64,000 nucleotides of DNA from an uncultured Clostridia bacterium (GTDB taxonomy: Bacteria > Bacillota > Clostridia > TANB77 > CAG-508), in NCBI GenBank assembly GCA_947628085.1, contig CANQYM010000003.1:1-64000 (forward strand), read 5' to 3'. The position numbers and the translations under genes were made by a program. The notes beneath the pieces were generated by a model. The model saw only the letters and a list, made by a program, of their open reading frames with translations, was not told the origin of the DNA and made no database searches. Positions 7,223 to 15,257 of the stretch are shown piece after piece. Each line of letters starts with the position of its first letter. Position 1 is the first letter of the stretch.

Positions 7223-8946
7223 TAATTATTTCCTTCAATTTCTGTGCAATATACAGTTTCTACTTCTTCAAGCAAGTACTTTCCTACAAAACTTGGAGAA
7301 TAATATGTTTCTAATTCATAGCTTGGAACAACAATTTCTTCTCCTTTGCTATTTACTACTCCCCACTTTCCTTCTTGATAAACCCCTGCAAATCCATATT
7401 CATTAAGCTCTGTAACTACATCATATTTAGCATTAACTACAACTTTTCCTTCTTTATCTGTAAATCCCCATTTGCCATCTTCTGCTTGATATGAATATAA
7501 TTTTAAATTGTCAAAAACTTCTGTATTTTTAACTATGTTTCCTTTTTTATCTATATATTTTAAGTCATTTTTTGAATATATAGATATATAATTTTCATTT
7601 ACACTTTCAACTACACCATCTGTCATCGTTAATGTTTTTTCAAAGTTTTCAGAATATATATCTACTTCATTTCCTTTTCTTGCTTCTAATGCTCTTGCAT
7701 TTTCTAATAAAATTATATTATCATATTCTGCTGGAATTTCATCACCAGTGTAGATATTCAATACTCCTGATTTTCCTTCTTCATTAGTAAAAATGAAGAA
7801 ATTGTCAAATGCATAACTTATGTACGTATATTTATTATCTATTTGTACATCTTTACTTATGATGCTATAATATCCTTGCTCATTTTGAGCTATGAAAAAT
7901 GCTGGATTTCCAGTTTCTAAAATGCTTACATAATTATTTGTATTTACCAAGTTTCCATGTAAGTCGTATAGTCTTGATTCATCTGCTTTTTTTACAGAAA
8001 TATAATTTCCTGCAATTGAAAAACTTTCATATTCTGTTTTTAATATTTCTTTTCCGTTTTCATCTAAAAAGCCATATTTACCATTTTTATTTACAGCAAA
8101 GATTTTTGAATTTGTGTAAAAATTTATTCCTTGGTATTTAGGATTTACAATTATTTTTTCATTTTTAATAATTCCCTTTTTACCTTTATCCATAAATATT
8201 AAGTAAATATCATCTTTATAATCTACTACTCTACTTATAGACTCGTATTTTGGTTCTATTAGTAATTTTCCTTTATAGTCTATGTAGCCATATATAATTC
8301 CTGATTTTGTTTTCTCTGAAATTATATATCCTTCTCTTTCATAAGAACCATTTTCAGAAGAGAATTCATCTCCTTTAACAGAATTATATTTTATATCAAC
8401 TATTGTTTTTCCTTCAGAATCTAAAACTCCATATAATCCGTCTTTCTTTACTAATATACATCCTGGTTTATTTGCTAAACTAGAAATTTCATCATATATT
8501 GCATCTGTTAATTTCTTTTCAGAGTAATCTACTAATCCATATTTTCCATTTTCTTCATAATAAAGAACATTTTTTTCCATTTCCATAGTAGCATCTGATA
8601 TGTTTATTGGCATTACACTATTAAAATTTTTAAAAATCTCTTGCCCATTTTTATTTAAAATTGTATATTCTTCTCCATTTTTAAAGCAGAAAAATACATC
8701 TTTTGATTGATTAGGTATATATATTTGTGAATAATTAGTATCAATAATTTTTTCACCATCTTTATTTATAATTCCTACTTTTTCATCTGGTGAATATACT
8801 GCAAAATATTCATAAGGATCTTGTTTAATTGTTTCAACTGGTTTTTCTTTATTTTTATTTATAAAAATTACTACACCAACTACTAAAATTATAAGAATTA
8901 AAAGTATTATTATAATTTTAAATTTACTATTTTCTTTAAAATTCAT
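7222..8946 (-). CDS. Membrane-anchored WG-repeat protein
   Basis: Residues about 8-28 form one strong membrane helix (IIIILLILIILVVGVVIFI) after a short Lys-containing N-terminus, so the rest is probably extracytoplasmic. The remainder is a chain of at least seven WG (KWG) repeats, for example GKYGLVDYSEKK, GLYGVLDSEGK, YGYIDYKGK, GKYGFLDENGK, GKWGFTDKEGK and GKWGVVNSKGEE, which build a propeller-like or beta-rich scaffold in this family. No catalytic motif is seen. A surface interaction role is inferred. It lies between ppaC (36 nt upstream) and the flavoprotein gene (1-nt overlap). Confidence 0.85.
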   Translation of the reverse strand: MNFKENSKFKIIIILLILIILVVGVVIFINKNKEKPVETIKQDPYEYFAVYSPDEKVGIINKDGEKIIDTNYSQIYIPNQSKDVFFCFKNGEEYTILNKNGQEIFKNFNSVMPINISDATMEMEKNVLYYEENGKYGLVDYSEKKLTDAIYDEISSLANKPGCILVKKDGLYGVLDSEGKTIVDIKYNSVKGDEFSSENGSYEREGYIISEKTKSGIIYGYIDYKGKLLIEPKYESISRVVDYKDDIYLIFMDKGKKGIIKNEKIIVNPKYQGINFYTNSKIFAVNKNGKYGFLDENGKEILKTEYESFSIAGNYISVKKADESRLYDLHGNLVNTNNYVSILETGNPAFFIAQNEQGYYSIISKDVQIDNKYTYISYAFDNFFIFTNEEGKSGVLNIYTGDEIPAEYDNIILLENARALEARKGNEVDIYSENFEKTLTMTDGVVESVNENYISIYSKNDLKYIDKKGNIVKNTEVFDNLKLYSYQAEDGKWGFTDKEGKVVVNAKYDVVTELNEYGFAGVYQEGKWGVVNSKGEEIVVPSYELETYYSPSFVGKYLLEEVETVYCTEIEGNN

Positions 8947-8982
8947 AAGACCTTACTCTCCTAATCAAAATACATTAAATTT

Positions 8983-9903
8983 TTATGCATTTTCTGTCAT
9001 TACTGGAACTACTTGTTTTTTACGAGAAACAACACCTTTTAATAGAGCTGTGTTATTTTCTAATTTTACTCCATAAGATTTTTCTACAAGTGATGCTGAT
9101 TTTCCTAATGCTATTACTTGTGAATTGCTATTTACTATATCGGTAATTAAAAGCATAAATAAGTCTAAGTTTTCTTCAGCTATTATTTCATTCATTCTAT
9201 CTTCTAAATCTGCTTTCATTTTCATAACATCTGAGATATCTGCTGTATTTACTTGATTTACAATAGCTTTTACATTTTTAAAATCTATTTTTTTAGCATC
9301 TAAATGCAAAATTTCATCTATGCTAAAAGAAGATAAATCTGTTCCTGCTTTTAACATTTCTAGTCCATAACTTTCTGCATTTATTCCAGCTATTTTTGAT
9401 AATTCTTCAACTGCTTTTCTATCATCTTCTGTTGTTGTTGGTGATTTTAATAAAAGAGTATCTGAAATAATTGCTGATAGCATTAAGCTTGCTATAGTTT
9501 TATCTATTGTAAAACCATTTTCTTTATATAGCTTGTACATAACTGTTTCAGTACATCCAACTGGCTCTGCTCTATAGAAAAGTGGATATGATGTTTCTAA
9601 AGCAAGTTTATGATGATCTACAACTTTTAAAATATTTACATTATTTAAATTATCTATTGATTCACTTGGACTATTGTGATCTACTAAAATAACATTTGCT
9701 CCATCTTCTACGTTTTCAATTAATTCTGGTGCTTCTATTTTTAAATAATTTAAAACATACTCTGTTTCTTTGTTTACATTTCCTAGTCTACAAGCTTTTG
9801 CTTCTGAATTTCCTAATTTTCTTTCAAAATCTGCCATTACTAAACTAGAAGTAATTGAATCTGTATCTGGATTTTTATGTCCAAAAATATAAGTTTTTCC
9901 CAT
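8983..9903 (-). CDS. ppaC: Manganese-dependent inorganic pyrophosphatase (family II)
   Basis: Hydrolyses pyrophosphate to phosphate, pulling biosynthetic reactions forward; cytoplasmic DHH-superfamily enzyme. Metal-binding motifs GHKNPDTDS (about 8-16) and VVDHHK (near 94) are intact, and the substrate-binding SRKKQ sits near the C-terminus as in all family II enzymes. At 306 aa it matches Bacillus PpaC and has no CBS/DRTGG insertion, so it is the simple unregulated form. First gene of the probable ppaC-WG-BaiN operon; upstream is a divergent AT-rich promoter region shared with the radical SAM gene. Confidence 0.96.
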   Translation of the reverse strand: MGKTYIFGHKNPDTDSITSSLVMADFERKLGNSEAKACRLGNVNKETEYVLNYLKIEAPELIENVEDGANVILVDHNSPSESIDNLNNVNILKVVDHHKLALETSYPLFYRAEPVGCTETVMYKLYKENGFTIDKTIASLMLSAIISDTLLLKSPTTTEDDRKAVEELSKIAGINAESYGLEMLKAGTDLSSFSIDEILHLDAKKIDFKNVKAIVNQVNTADISDVMKMKADLEDRMNEIIAEENLDLFMLLITDIVNSNSQVIALGKSASLVEKSYGVKLENNTALLKGVVSRKKQVVPVMTENA

Positions 9904-10065
9904 TTTTTATTTCTCCGTTTCTTTTTAAAATTTGTAGTTATATTATAACAATTTGTTCTAAAAATCAATATCTTTCACATAGTATTTACAAATTCATTTT
10001 TCCTTATTTCAATTTCTTTAAATTTGTATTATAATAGTGCCATAGCAAAATTTTAAGAGGTTTTT

Positions 10066-11049
10066 ATGGTCGATAGATATAATCATCTAAATACATATTT
10101 AAAAGAAAAATTTGGCGAAAGAACTTTAAAAATTTGTATAGATGCTGGCTTTACTTGTCCAAATCGAGATGGAACAAAATCAACTGCTGGTTGCATTTTT
10201 TGTACTGGGCAAGGTTCTGGCGAACATATAAAAAACTTTGTTTTAAATAATTCAAATGAAACTTTTGCTATAAATAATTCTTTAGAAAATCAAGTTCAAA
10301 ATATAAAATTTCAAATTGATACTTATTTTAATTCTTATAAGTCAAAAAGAGCAAATAAATTTATCGCATATTTTCAAAATTTTACAAACACTTACGACAC
10401 TATTCAAAATTTAAAATTAAAATACGATTCTGTTTTAGAATATGATAAAATTGTAGCCTTAGATATAGCCACTCGCCCAGATTGCATAAATGAAGATATT
10501 TGCAAATTAATTGTTTCTTATAAAAACAAGCTTTATGTTTTAGTTGAGCTTGGACTTCAAACTTCAAATGATTCCACTGGCAAATTAATAAATAGATGTT
10601 ATTCTTCAAATGATTTTACAAATGCTGTTCAACTTTTAAATAAATATAATATTGATGTAGTAGCTCACATAATGATTGGCCTTCCAAATGAAAGTTCTGA
10701 AGATTTAAAAAACACAGTAAATTTTTTAAATTTGCATAATATTCAAGGATTAAAAATTCATTCTACTTATGCAAATACTGCTTTAGAAAAAATGTATATT
10801 CAAAATGAATATACACCAATTACTTTAGATTATTACATAGAGCAAGCATGTTTCGTTCTAACACATATAAATCCAAATATTATAATTCATAAACTTTCTG
10901 GAGACGCTCCAAAGGATTTACTTGTTGCTCCAGAATGGAATAGTCATAAAAAATGGATTTTAAATGGAATAGATAAATATATGAAAATTAATAATTTATA
11001 TCAAGGAAAATATTTTAAGTTAGGAGGTTCTTATGGAAATAGTAGATAG
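10066..11049 (+). CDS. YhcC-type (TIGR01212) radical SAM protein
   Basis: Radical SAM enzyme; substrate unknown. The cluster ligands lie in CPNRDGTKSTAGCIFC, a C-x11-C-x2-C arrangement characteristic of the YhcC/TIGR01212 family rather than the usual CxxxCxxC. Downstream, VELGLQTSND and HIMIGLPNES are conserved barrel segments. Length 327 aa is typical. The ATG follows an AAGAGG site, and TATAAT near 10030 is the likely -10. The 3' end overlaps the Nudix gene by 17 nt, so the two are coupled. Confidence 0.9.
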   Translation: MVDRYNHLNTYLKEKFGERTLKICIDAGFTCPNRDGTKSTAGCIFCTGQGSGEHIKNFVLNNSNETFAINNSLENQVQNIKFQIDTYFNSYKSKRANKFIAYFQNFTNTYDTIQNLKLKYDSVLEYDKIVALDIATRPDCINEDICKLIVSYKNKLYVLVELGLQTSNDSTGKLINRCYSSNDFTNAVQLLNKYNIDVVAHIMIGLPNESSEDLKNTVNFLNLHNIQGLKIHSTYANTALEKMYIQNEYTPITLDYYIEQACFVLTHINPNIIIHKLSGDAPKDLLVAPEWNSHKKWILNGIDKYMKINNLYQGKYFKLGGSYGNSR

Positions 11050-11536
11050 GTTTGATAAGAAAAGATTTCCACTAAACAAAACCAGTGAGAGGCATGATAA
11101 AGTTCCTGGTGAATACAGGCTTTCTGTTCATGTTTGGATTATTAACAGCAATGGTGAATTTCTATTACAAAAAAGAAGTCCTAAAAAGAAAAAATACCCT
11201 AATTGTTGGGCTATGCATGGTGGAGGAGTTGATGCTGGAGAAAATACTGTTGAAGCAGGAATTAGAGAATGCCAAGAAGAAATTGGAGTTACATTAGATA
11301 AAGATGACTTTGAATTTCTTTTATCATTTAGGCATAATCCTCTTGCTTTTGTTGATGTATATCTTGTTAAAAAAGACGTTGATTTAAAAGATTTAGTATT
11401 AGAACCTAAAGAAGTTTGTGATGCAAAATGGTACACTATGGATGAAATGGAATCTATGATTAAAAATGGCGAAATGGCTTCAATTGTTTGCAATTATTTT
11501 GATATGTTTAAAAAAGTAATACATAATGAATTATAA
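11033..11536 (+). CDS. Nudix hydrolase
   Basis: Pyrophosphohydrolase-fold protein with a complete Nudix box GGGVDAGENTVEAGIRECQE-EIGV (G-x5-E-x7-REx2EExG) near residues 60-84. The flanking layout (DRFDKKRFP near the start, HVWIINSNGEFLLQKRS, VDVYLV) is that of IPP-isomerase-like / YfcD-type Nudix proteins of about 165-180 aa; the substrate cannot be read from sequence. AGGAGG at 11023 gives a good ribosome site inside the preceding gene. It ends 6 nt into the convergent m5C methyltransferase gene. Confidence 0.9.
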   Translation: MEIVDRFDKKRFPLNKTSERHDKVPGEYRLSVHVWIINSNGEFLLQKRSPKKKKYPNCWAMHGGGVDAGENTVEAGIRECQEEIGVTLDKDDFEFLLSFRHNPLAFVDVYLVKKDVDLKDLVLEPKEVCDAKWYTMDEMESMIKNGEMASIVCNYFDMFKKVIHNEL

Positions 11537-12442
11537 TTTTTTAAGCTTTGCTATGAAAAAACCTTCATATAATTCATTTGGGCACACGCAAAGTGTGCCT
11601 TTTATTTTTGTTGGTAGGGTTTGTAAGATTTCTATTCCTTCCAAATTAATTGGAACAACATCTATTTTTTCTTCCTTCATAACTTTTGAAATTATTTCTT
11701 CATTTTCTGCACTTAAAATAGAACAAGTTGAATATACCATTTCTTGTCCTTTTTTTAGTATTTTTATAGCTTTCTTTAGAAGTGTATATTGTGATTTTGT
11801 AGATTTTTCTATAAGTTTTTCTGTAAAATATTTTTCTAAATTTTTATTATTTATATTTAAAGTTCCACTTCCACTACATGGTGCATCTAATAAAATTTGG
11901 TCAAAAGAGAAAAAGTCATCAATTTGTCTAGAATCCTTTTGCATAATATAAACACAAGTTGCACCTTGCTTTTGTACATTATATTTTAACTTTTCTATTC
12001 TAACATTATTCATTTCACAAGCTGTAATATGTGATTTATTATTTGTTAAAGCTGCAATTTGAGTTGTTTTTCCTCCTGGAGCTGCTGTCATATCTAAAAT
12101 ATCTGTGTTTTCTTTTGGTGATAATATAATAGGTGGTAACATTGAAGATAAACTTTGAAGATATATTTCTCCATTTTTGTAAATATCTAAATTTTCTATG
12201 CTCTCTTCTTTTGCATCAGATAATATAAAAGCTTCCTTGCTCCATTTTACTTTTTCATATTTTATATTATTTTCTTCTAAAACTTTTTCGATATTTAAAA
12301 TATTAGATTTTAAAGTATTAACTCTAAAAGTAACTTTTCTTTCTTTACTATATCCTTCTAATATTTTTTTTACATCTTCGCTGTTATATTGGTTATTTAA
12401 ATAGTTTATTAAAAAACTTGGTATATTTTCTTCTAAAAACAT
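11531..12442 (-). CDS. NOP2/Sun (RsmB/RsmF-type) RNA m5C methyltransferase
   Basis: SAM-dependent RNA cytosine-C5 methyltransferase. SAM-binding DMTAAPGGKTTQ (near 107-118), the two catalytic cysteines in DAPCSGSG and STCSI, and the FRVNTLK N-terminal signature are present. At 303 aa it has only the N-terminal RNA-binding part and catalytic core, lacking both the NusB-like N-domain of RsmB and the C-terminal PUA-like domain of RsmF, so the target (16S rRNA or tRNA) is uncertain. It overlaps the Nudix gene tail to tail. Confidence 0.9.
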   Translation of the reverse strand: MFLEENIPSFLINYLNNQYNSEDVKKILEGYSKERKVTFRVNTLKSNILNIEKVLEENNIKYEKVKWSKEAFILSDAKEESIENLDIYKNGEIYLQSLSSMLPPIILSPKENTDILDMTAAPGGKTTQIAALTNNKSHITACEMNNVRIEKLKYNVQKQGATCVYIMQKDSRQIDDFFSFDQILLDAPCSGSGTLNINNKNLEKYFTEKLIEKSTKSQYTLLKKAIKILKKGQEMVYSTCSILSAENEEIISKVMKEEKIDVVPINLEGIEILQTLPTKIKGTLCVCPNELYEGFFIAKLKKL

Positions 12443-12554
12443 ATTTTACCTCTTATATTTAATCTATATATTTTAGTTTAAATCCACATAGCTTAAATTA
12501 CATAATAAAATTTTATATTATATTATCATAATACTTCTTAATTTTAAACTTTTT

Positions 12555-12589
12555 AAAAGGGAAAAGTCGAAGACATGAATATCTCCGAC
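12555..12589 (-). terminator. Terminator after the 69-aa G+C-rich gene
   Basis: GTCGGAGA and TCTTCGAC (minus-strand reading) form an imperfect 8-bp stem 9 nt after the stop codon, followed by TTTTCCCTTTT. It closes the 69-aa transcription unit. Confidence 0.65.
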
Positions 12590-12597
12590 CCTGTGCT

Positions 12598-12807
12598 TCA
12601 ATCGTCAAGCTTTCCCTTCACCAGTTTGTAGAGGAGCGGATAGATAACCTCAAGTTCATCAAGCATCTGCCTAACTTCTTTGGCGGTTTTTCCTTCCTCC
12701 TTTGCGATTTCTTCGATGTCATAGCCCTCAAGCAGTTGAGATGCTATTCGACCAAGTCGCATGAGCCTCTTCAACGTTTCCTTATCGTACTCCCGTTTGT
12801 CTGGCAT
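12598..12807 (-). CDS. Small 69-aa helical protein, G+C-rich gene
   Basis: Not assigned to a known family. The sequence is highly charged and helical. The middle (EGYDIEEIAKEEGKTAKEVRQM) has the spacing of a helix-turn-helix, like sigma region 4 or a small DNA-binding protein, but this is weak evidence. The ATG has a strong site (GGAGGTGAGAAC) and a terminator follows, so it is a real gene. Its codons are rich in G/C-ending triplets, near 48% G+C by eye, unlike every large gene around it. It is divergent from the 76-aa gene with the same odd composition, 245 nt away; the spacer between them is AT-rich like the host. Confidence 0.75.
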   Translation of the reverse strand: MPDKREYDKETLKRLMRLGRIASQLLEGYDIEEIAKEEGKTAKEVRQMLDELEVIYPLLYKLVKGKLDD

Positions 12808-12823
12808 GTTCTCACCTCCAATG

Positions 12824-12836
12824 AAGAACAGTTCTT
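12824..12836. promoter_or_regulatory. 13-nt palindrome before the 69-aa gene
   Basis: AAGAACAGTTCTT is a perfect inverted repeat just upstream of the ribosome site of the 69-aa gene; a second short inverted repeat (ATGTC/GACAT) follows near 12857-12871. Operator function is only a suggestion. Confidence 0.4.
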
Positions 12837-12989
12837 AGGGTGGTAACTGGTGAACATATGTCATAAAGACATTTTTATTTTAGCATATTTTTTCTGATTT
12901 TACTAGTCCTTTTATATTATTCCTTGATATTTAGCGTTTTTTCTTTACTTTTTTTTAAGTTTCTAATCGCTTTTCTAACTTCCGAAAAA

Positions 12990-13018
12990 TTGAAAAAAAT
13001 CTCAAAATATGGTATAAT
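12990..13018 (+). promoter_or_regulatory. Promoter of the 76-aa gene
   Basis: TTGAAA, a 17-nt spacer and TATAAT lie 35 nt before the start codon. The promoter itself is AT-rich and host-like. Confidence 0.8.
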
Positions 13019-13052
13019 ATTTATATTACAAATAGAAAGGGAGGACCCAACC

Positions 13053-13283
13053 ATGTACAGCAACAACGACAACATCGGCTACCGAGACGAAAAGTACCCT
13101 GCAACTCTTTCTGTTGGCGGTTTCTACACGCGCACCCAGGCTGAGGCCTGCAAACGTGAGCAGGAAGCCATCATGAGAAGCTCGCGGAGCACGGTCGACA
13201 TCATCGTCACCATCCACGAAATTCCCGGTCAGCCGGATAGGTACTACGTCCACAACACCTCCAGCTACAAGCGTTACTGCTAA
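13053..13283 (+). CDS. Small 76-aa protein, strongly G+C-rich gene
   Basis: Not recognised. The ORF track begins at 12924, but the ATG at 13053 is the real start: it follows GGGAGGACCCAACC, the upstream part overlaps the promoter, and composition changes abruptly there. I count 125 G/C in 231 bases (54%), about twice the surrounding level, with AAC/GAC/ATC/TAC codons preferred. The protein begins with an Asn/Asp/Tyr-rich stretch, then FYTRTQAEACKREQEAI (helix) and VDIIVTIHEIPGQPDRYYV (strand-turn-strand), suggesting a tiny alpha/beta fold with Cys near residue 33 and at the last position. It has a consensus promoter and a strong terminator. Recent horizontal acquisition is the simplest explanation. 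Confidence 0.8.
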   Translation: MYSNNDNIGYRDEKYPATLSVGGFYTRTQAEACKREQEAIMRSSRSTVDIIVTIHEIPGQPDRYYVHNTSSYKRYC

Positions 13284-13334
13284 AAACTGGAACGGACGTA
13301 AGTCCTTATCTCCCTAAAAGGGCAAACAAGCCCC

Positions 13335-13364
13335 CTGGTGGTAGTCTATTACCACCAGTTTTTA
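13335..13364 (+). terminator. Strong terminator after the 76-aa gene
   Basis: A perfect 9-bp stem CTGGTGGTA / TACCACCAG with a 6-nt loop is followed by TTTTTATTTTTT. Between the stop codon and this stem are two more short hairpins (GGAC/GTCC and GGGC/GCCC), so the 3' region is heavily structured. Confidence 0.9.
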
Positions 13365-13382
13365 TTTTTTATTTAAAATTTT

Positions 13383-14471
13383 TTATATTTCTATTCTTAA
13401 TTTTTCTCCTGTAAATATTAAATTTACATTTTGTATATTATTAAGTTTAGCAATTTCCTTAATAGTAGTTTTAAATTTTATAGCAAGTTTGCTTAAAGTA
13501 TCTCCTCTTTTTACTGTATAAATAATATGATTGCAGTCATATAAGTTATCATCTTGCATATTACTATTTATAGGTACTATTATTTTTTGATTAGGAAAAA
13601 TAAGATTAGGATTACTAATATTATTTAAAGATACTAATTCTTTTACTGTTGTGCCATATTTACGAGCAATTTGGCTTAAAGTATTTCCCTTTTTAACAAT
13701 ATATGTAGTATCTTTACTAGGATTTTGTGTGTTTTCTTTTTCTGGAACTTCTGGTTCTGGCTTTTCCGTTTCTGGAGTTTCTGGAATTTCTGCATTATTT
13801 GATAAAAGTATATTTTCTGTAAAATTATCTCTATCAACTAATCCTTCAATTCCATTTACTTTTCCGCTACTTGTATATTGAAATCCATCCCAAAATTCCC
13901 AATTAGTACTCCTTGGCACTTCTACTCCATATTCTGCAATCCAAAGTGGATACTTTAGAGCTAGATTTTTTCCAAAAACATTTTTTGCATTTGATGCATC
14001 ACTATATATTATTACCTCTTTTCCTGTAAGCTCTATTACCCTTTGCAGAAATGCTTCTGAAATATTATTAATTTGTTCTATATTTAAATTTCCAAATTGT
14101 TCAAAGTCCATTGCAAGCTTACAATCTGGCTCAGTATTAGAAATTGTTGAAACAAAAAAATCTGCTTGCTTTATTGCCTCTTCTTCACTTCTAGCTGTTA
14201 AAAAATGATAAAAACCAACTTGGAGTCCGTTTGCTTTTGCATTCTCATAATTTATTTTAAAATAAGCATCAACAATGCTATTTCCTTGACTAGATTTTAT
14301 ATATACAATATTTATTCCATTTGCTTTTACTTCGCTATAATTAATATAACCTTGCCAATTACTAACATCTATACCATTGTAAATTGTACTGCTTGATGCT
14401 ACTGTGGCAAGTACACTAACTGGTAAAAACATTAATACTAGCAAGGTTATACTTAAAATTTTTAACTTCAC
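13383..14471 (-). CDS. Secreted GH25 lysozyme with two LysM domains
   Basis: Peptidoglycan muramidase. After a signal peptide ([18 protein letters not shown]) comes a GH25 domain: [29 protein letters not shown] (catalytic acidic pair region) and PLWIAEYG. A Pro/Glu-rich linker (about 225-255) leads to two LysM repeats ([13 protein letters not shown] and [13 protein letters not shown]) for wall binding. The start is GTG at 14471 because GGAGGTGATTAAA precedes it; the longer track start lacks a site. Probable role is wall remodelling or lysis of competitors. It is monocistronic, preceded by an AT-rich 105-nt gap after upp. Confidence 0.9.
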   Translation of the reverse strand: MKLKILSITLLVLMFLPVSVLATVASSSTIYNGIDVSNWQGYINYSEVKANGINIVYIKSSQGNSIVDAYFKINYENAKANGLQVGFYHFLTARSEEEAIKQADFFVSTISNTEPDCKLAMDFEQFGNLNIEQINNISEAFLQRVIELTGKEVIIYSDASNAKNVFGKNLALKYPLWIAEYGVEVPRSTNWEFWDGFQYTSSGKVNGIEGLVDRDNFTENILLSNNAEIPETPETEKPEPEVPEKENTQNPSKDTTYIVKKGNTLSQIARKYGTTVKELVSLNNISNPNLIFPNQKIIVPINSNMQDDNLYDCNHIIYTVKRGDTLSKLAIKFKTTIKEIAKLNNIQNVNLIFTGEKLRIEI

Positions 14472-14576
14472 TTTAATCACCTCCAATCTCTTCTTTATAG
14501 TATGATTGAAGGGTTTAGTATGAAACTTGTTTATTATTTCTTAGCTTTCTTATTACTAAAATTTTATAATTTTTTT

Positions 14577-15203
14577 CTATTTTGTTCCAAAAATTCTATC
14601 TCCTGCATCTCCTAAACCTGGAACAATATAGCCATTTTCATTTAGTTTTTCATCAATTGATGTTGTATAAATATCTACATCTGGATGAACTTCTTGCATT
14701 CTTTTTATTCCTTCTGGTGCTGCTATTATACATAAGAATTTTAATTTTTTTGCACCACTTTCTTTTAAGCTTGTAATAGCATCTATTCCTGAACCACCTG
14801 TTGCAAGCATTGGATCTAATACTATTACTTCTCTTTTATCTAAATCTTTTGGTGTTTTATAATAATATTTTACTGGTTTTAAAGTTTCTTCATTTCTATA
14901 CATTCCAATATGACCAATTTTTGCATTGGGCATTACTTTTATAAGCCCATCTAACATTCCTGTTCCAGCTCTTAATATTGGTATAAAAGCATATTTATCT
15001 TCATCTAGTTTTTTTCCTGTCATCTTGCAAATTGGTGTTTCTATTTCTTTATTCTCAAGATTTGCATCTTTCATTGCCTCATAGCAAAGTAGAGTAGATA
15101 GTTCCCCAATAAGTTCTCTAAATTCTTTTGTTCCTGTTCTTTTATCTCTAAGTATTGTTAATTTGTGTTCAACTAATGGATGATTTAATTTGATAACTGC
15201 CAT
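14577..15203 (-). CDS. upp: Uracil phosphoribosyltransferase
   Basis: Makes UMP from uracil and PRPP (pyrimidine salvage). The PRPP-binding motif [14 protein letters not shown] (near 124-137), the ILRAGTGM loop and the C-terminal [12 protein letters not shown] uracil-binding signature are intact. Length 208 aa is standard. It is the last gene of a minus-strand run after the tandem AAA gene (54-nt gap, no terminator seen). Confidence 0.97.
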   Translation of the reverse strand: MAVIKLNHPLVEHKLTILRDKRTGTKEFRELIGELSTLLCYEAMKDANLENKEIETPICKMTGKKLDEDKYAFIPILRAGTGMLDGLIKVMPNAKIGHIGMYRNEETLKPVKYYYKTPKDLDKREVIVLDPMLATGGSGIDAITSLKESGAKKLKFLCIIAAPEGIKRMQEVHPDVDIYTTSIDEKLNENGYIVPGLGDAGDRIFGTK

Positions 15204-15257
15204 TTTTAATACCTTTCTTATAATAAATATAAGCCTTTCTTTTTATAAAATTTTAAA

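Noticed and set aside
11128-11493. 121-aa minus-strand ORF opposite the Nudix gene
   Set aside because: Shadow frame; the Nudix box on the plus strand is unambiguous.
12924-13052. N-terminal extension of the 76-aa protein in the ORF track
   Set aside because: It runs through the promoter and ribosome site; composition changes exactly at ATG 13053.
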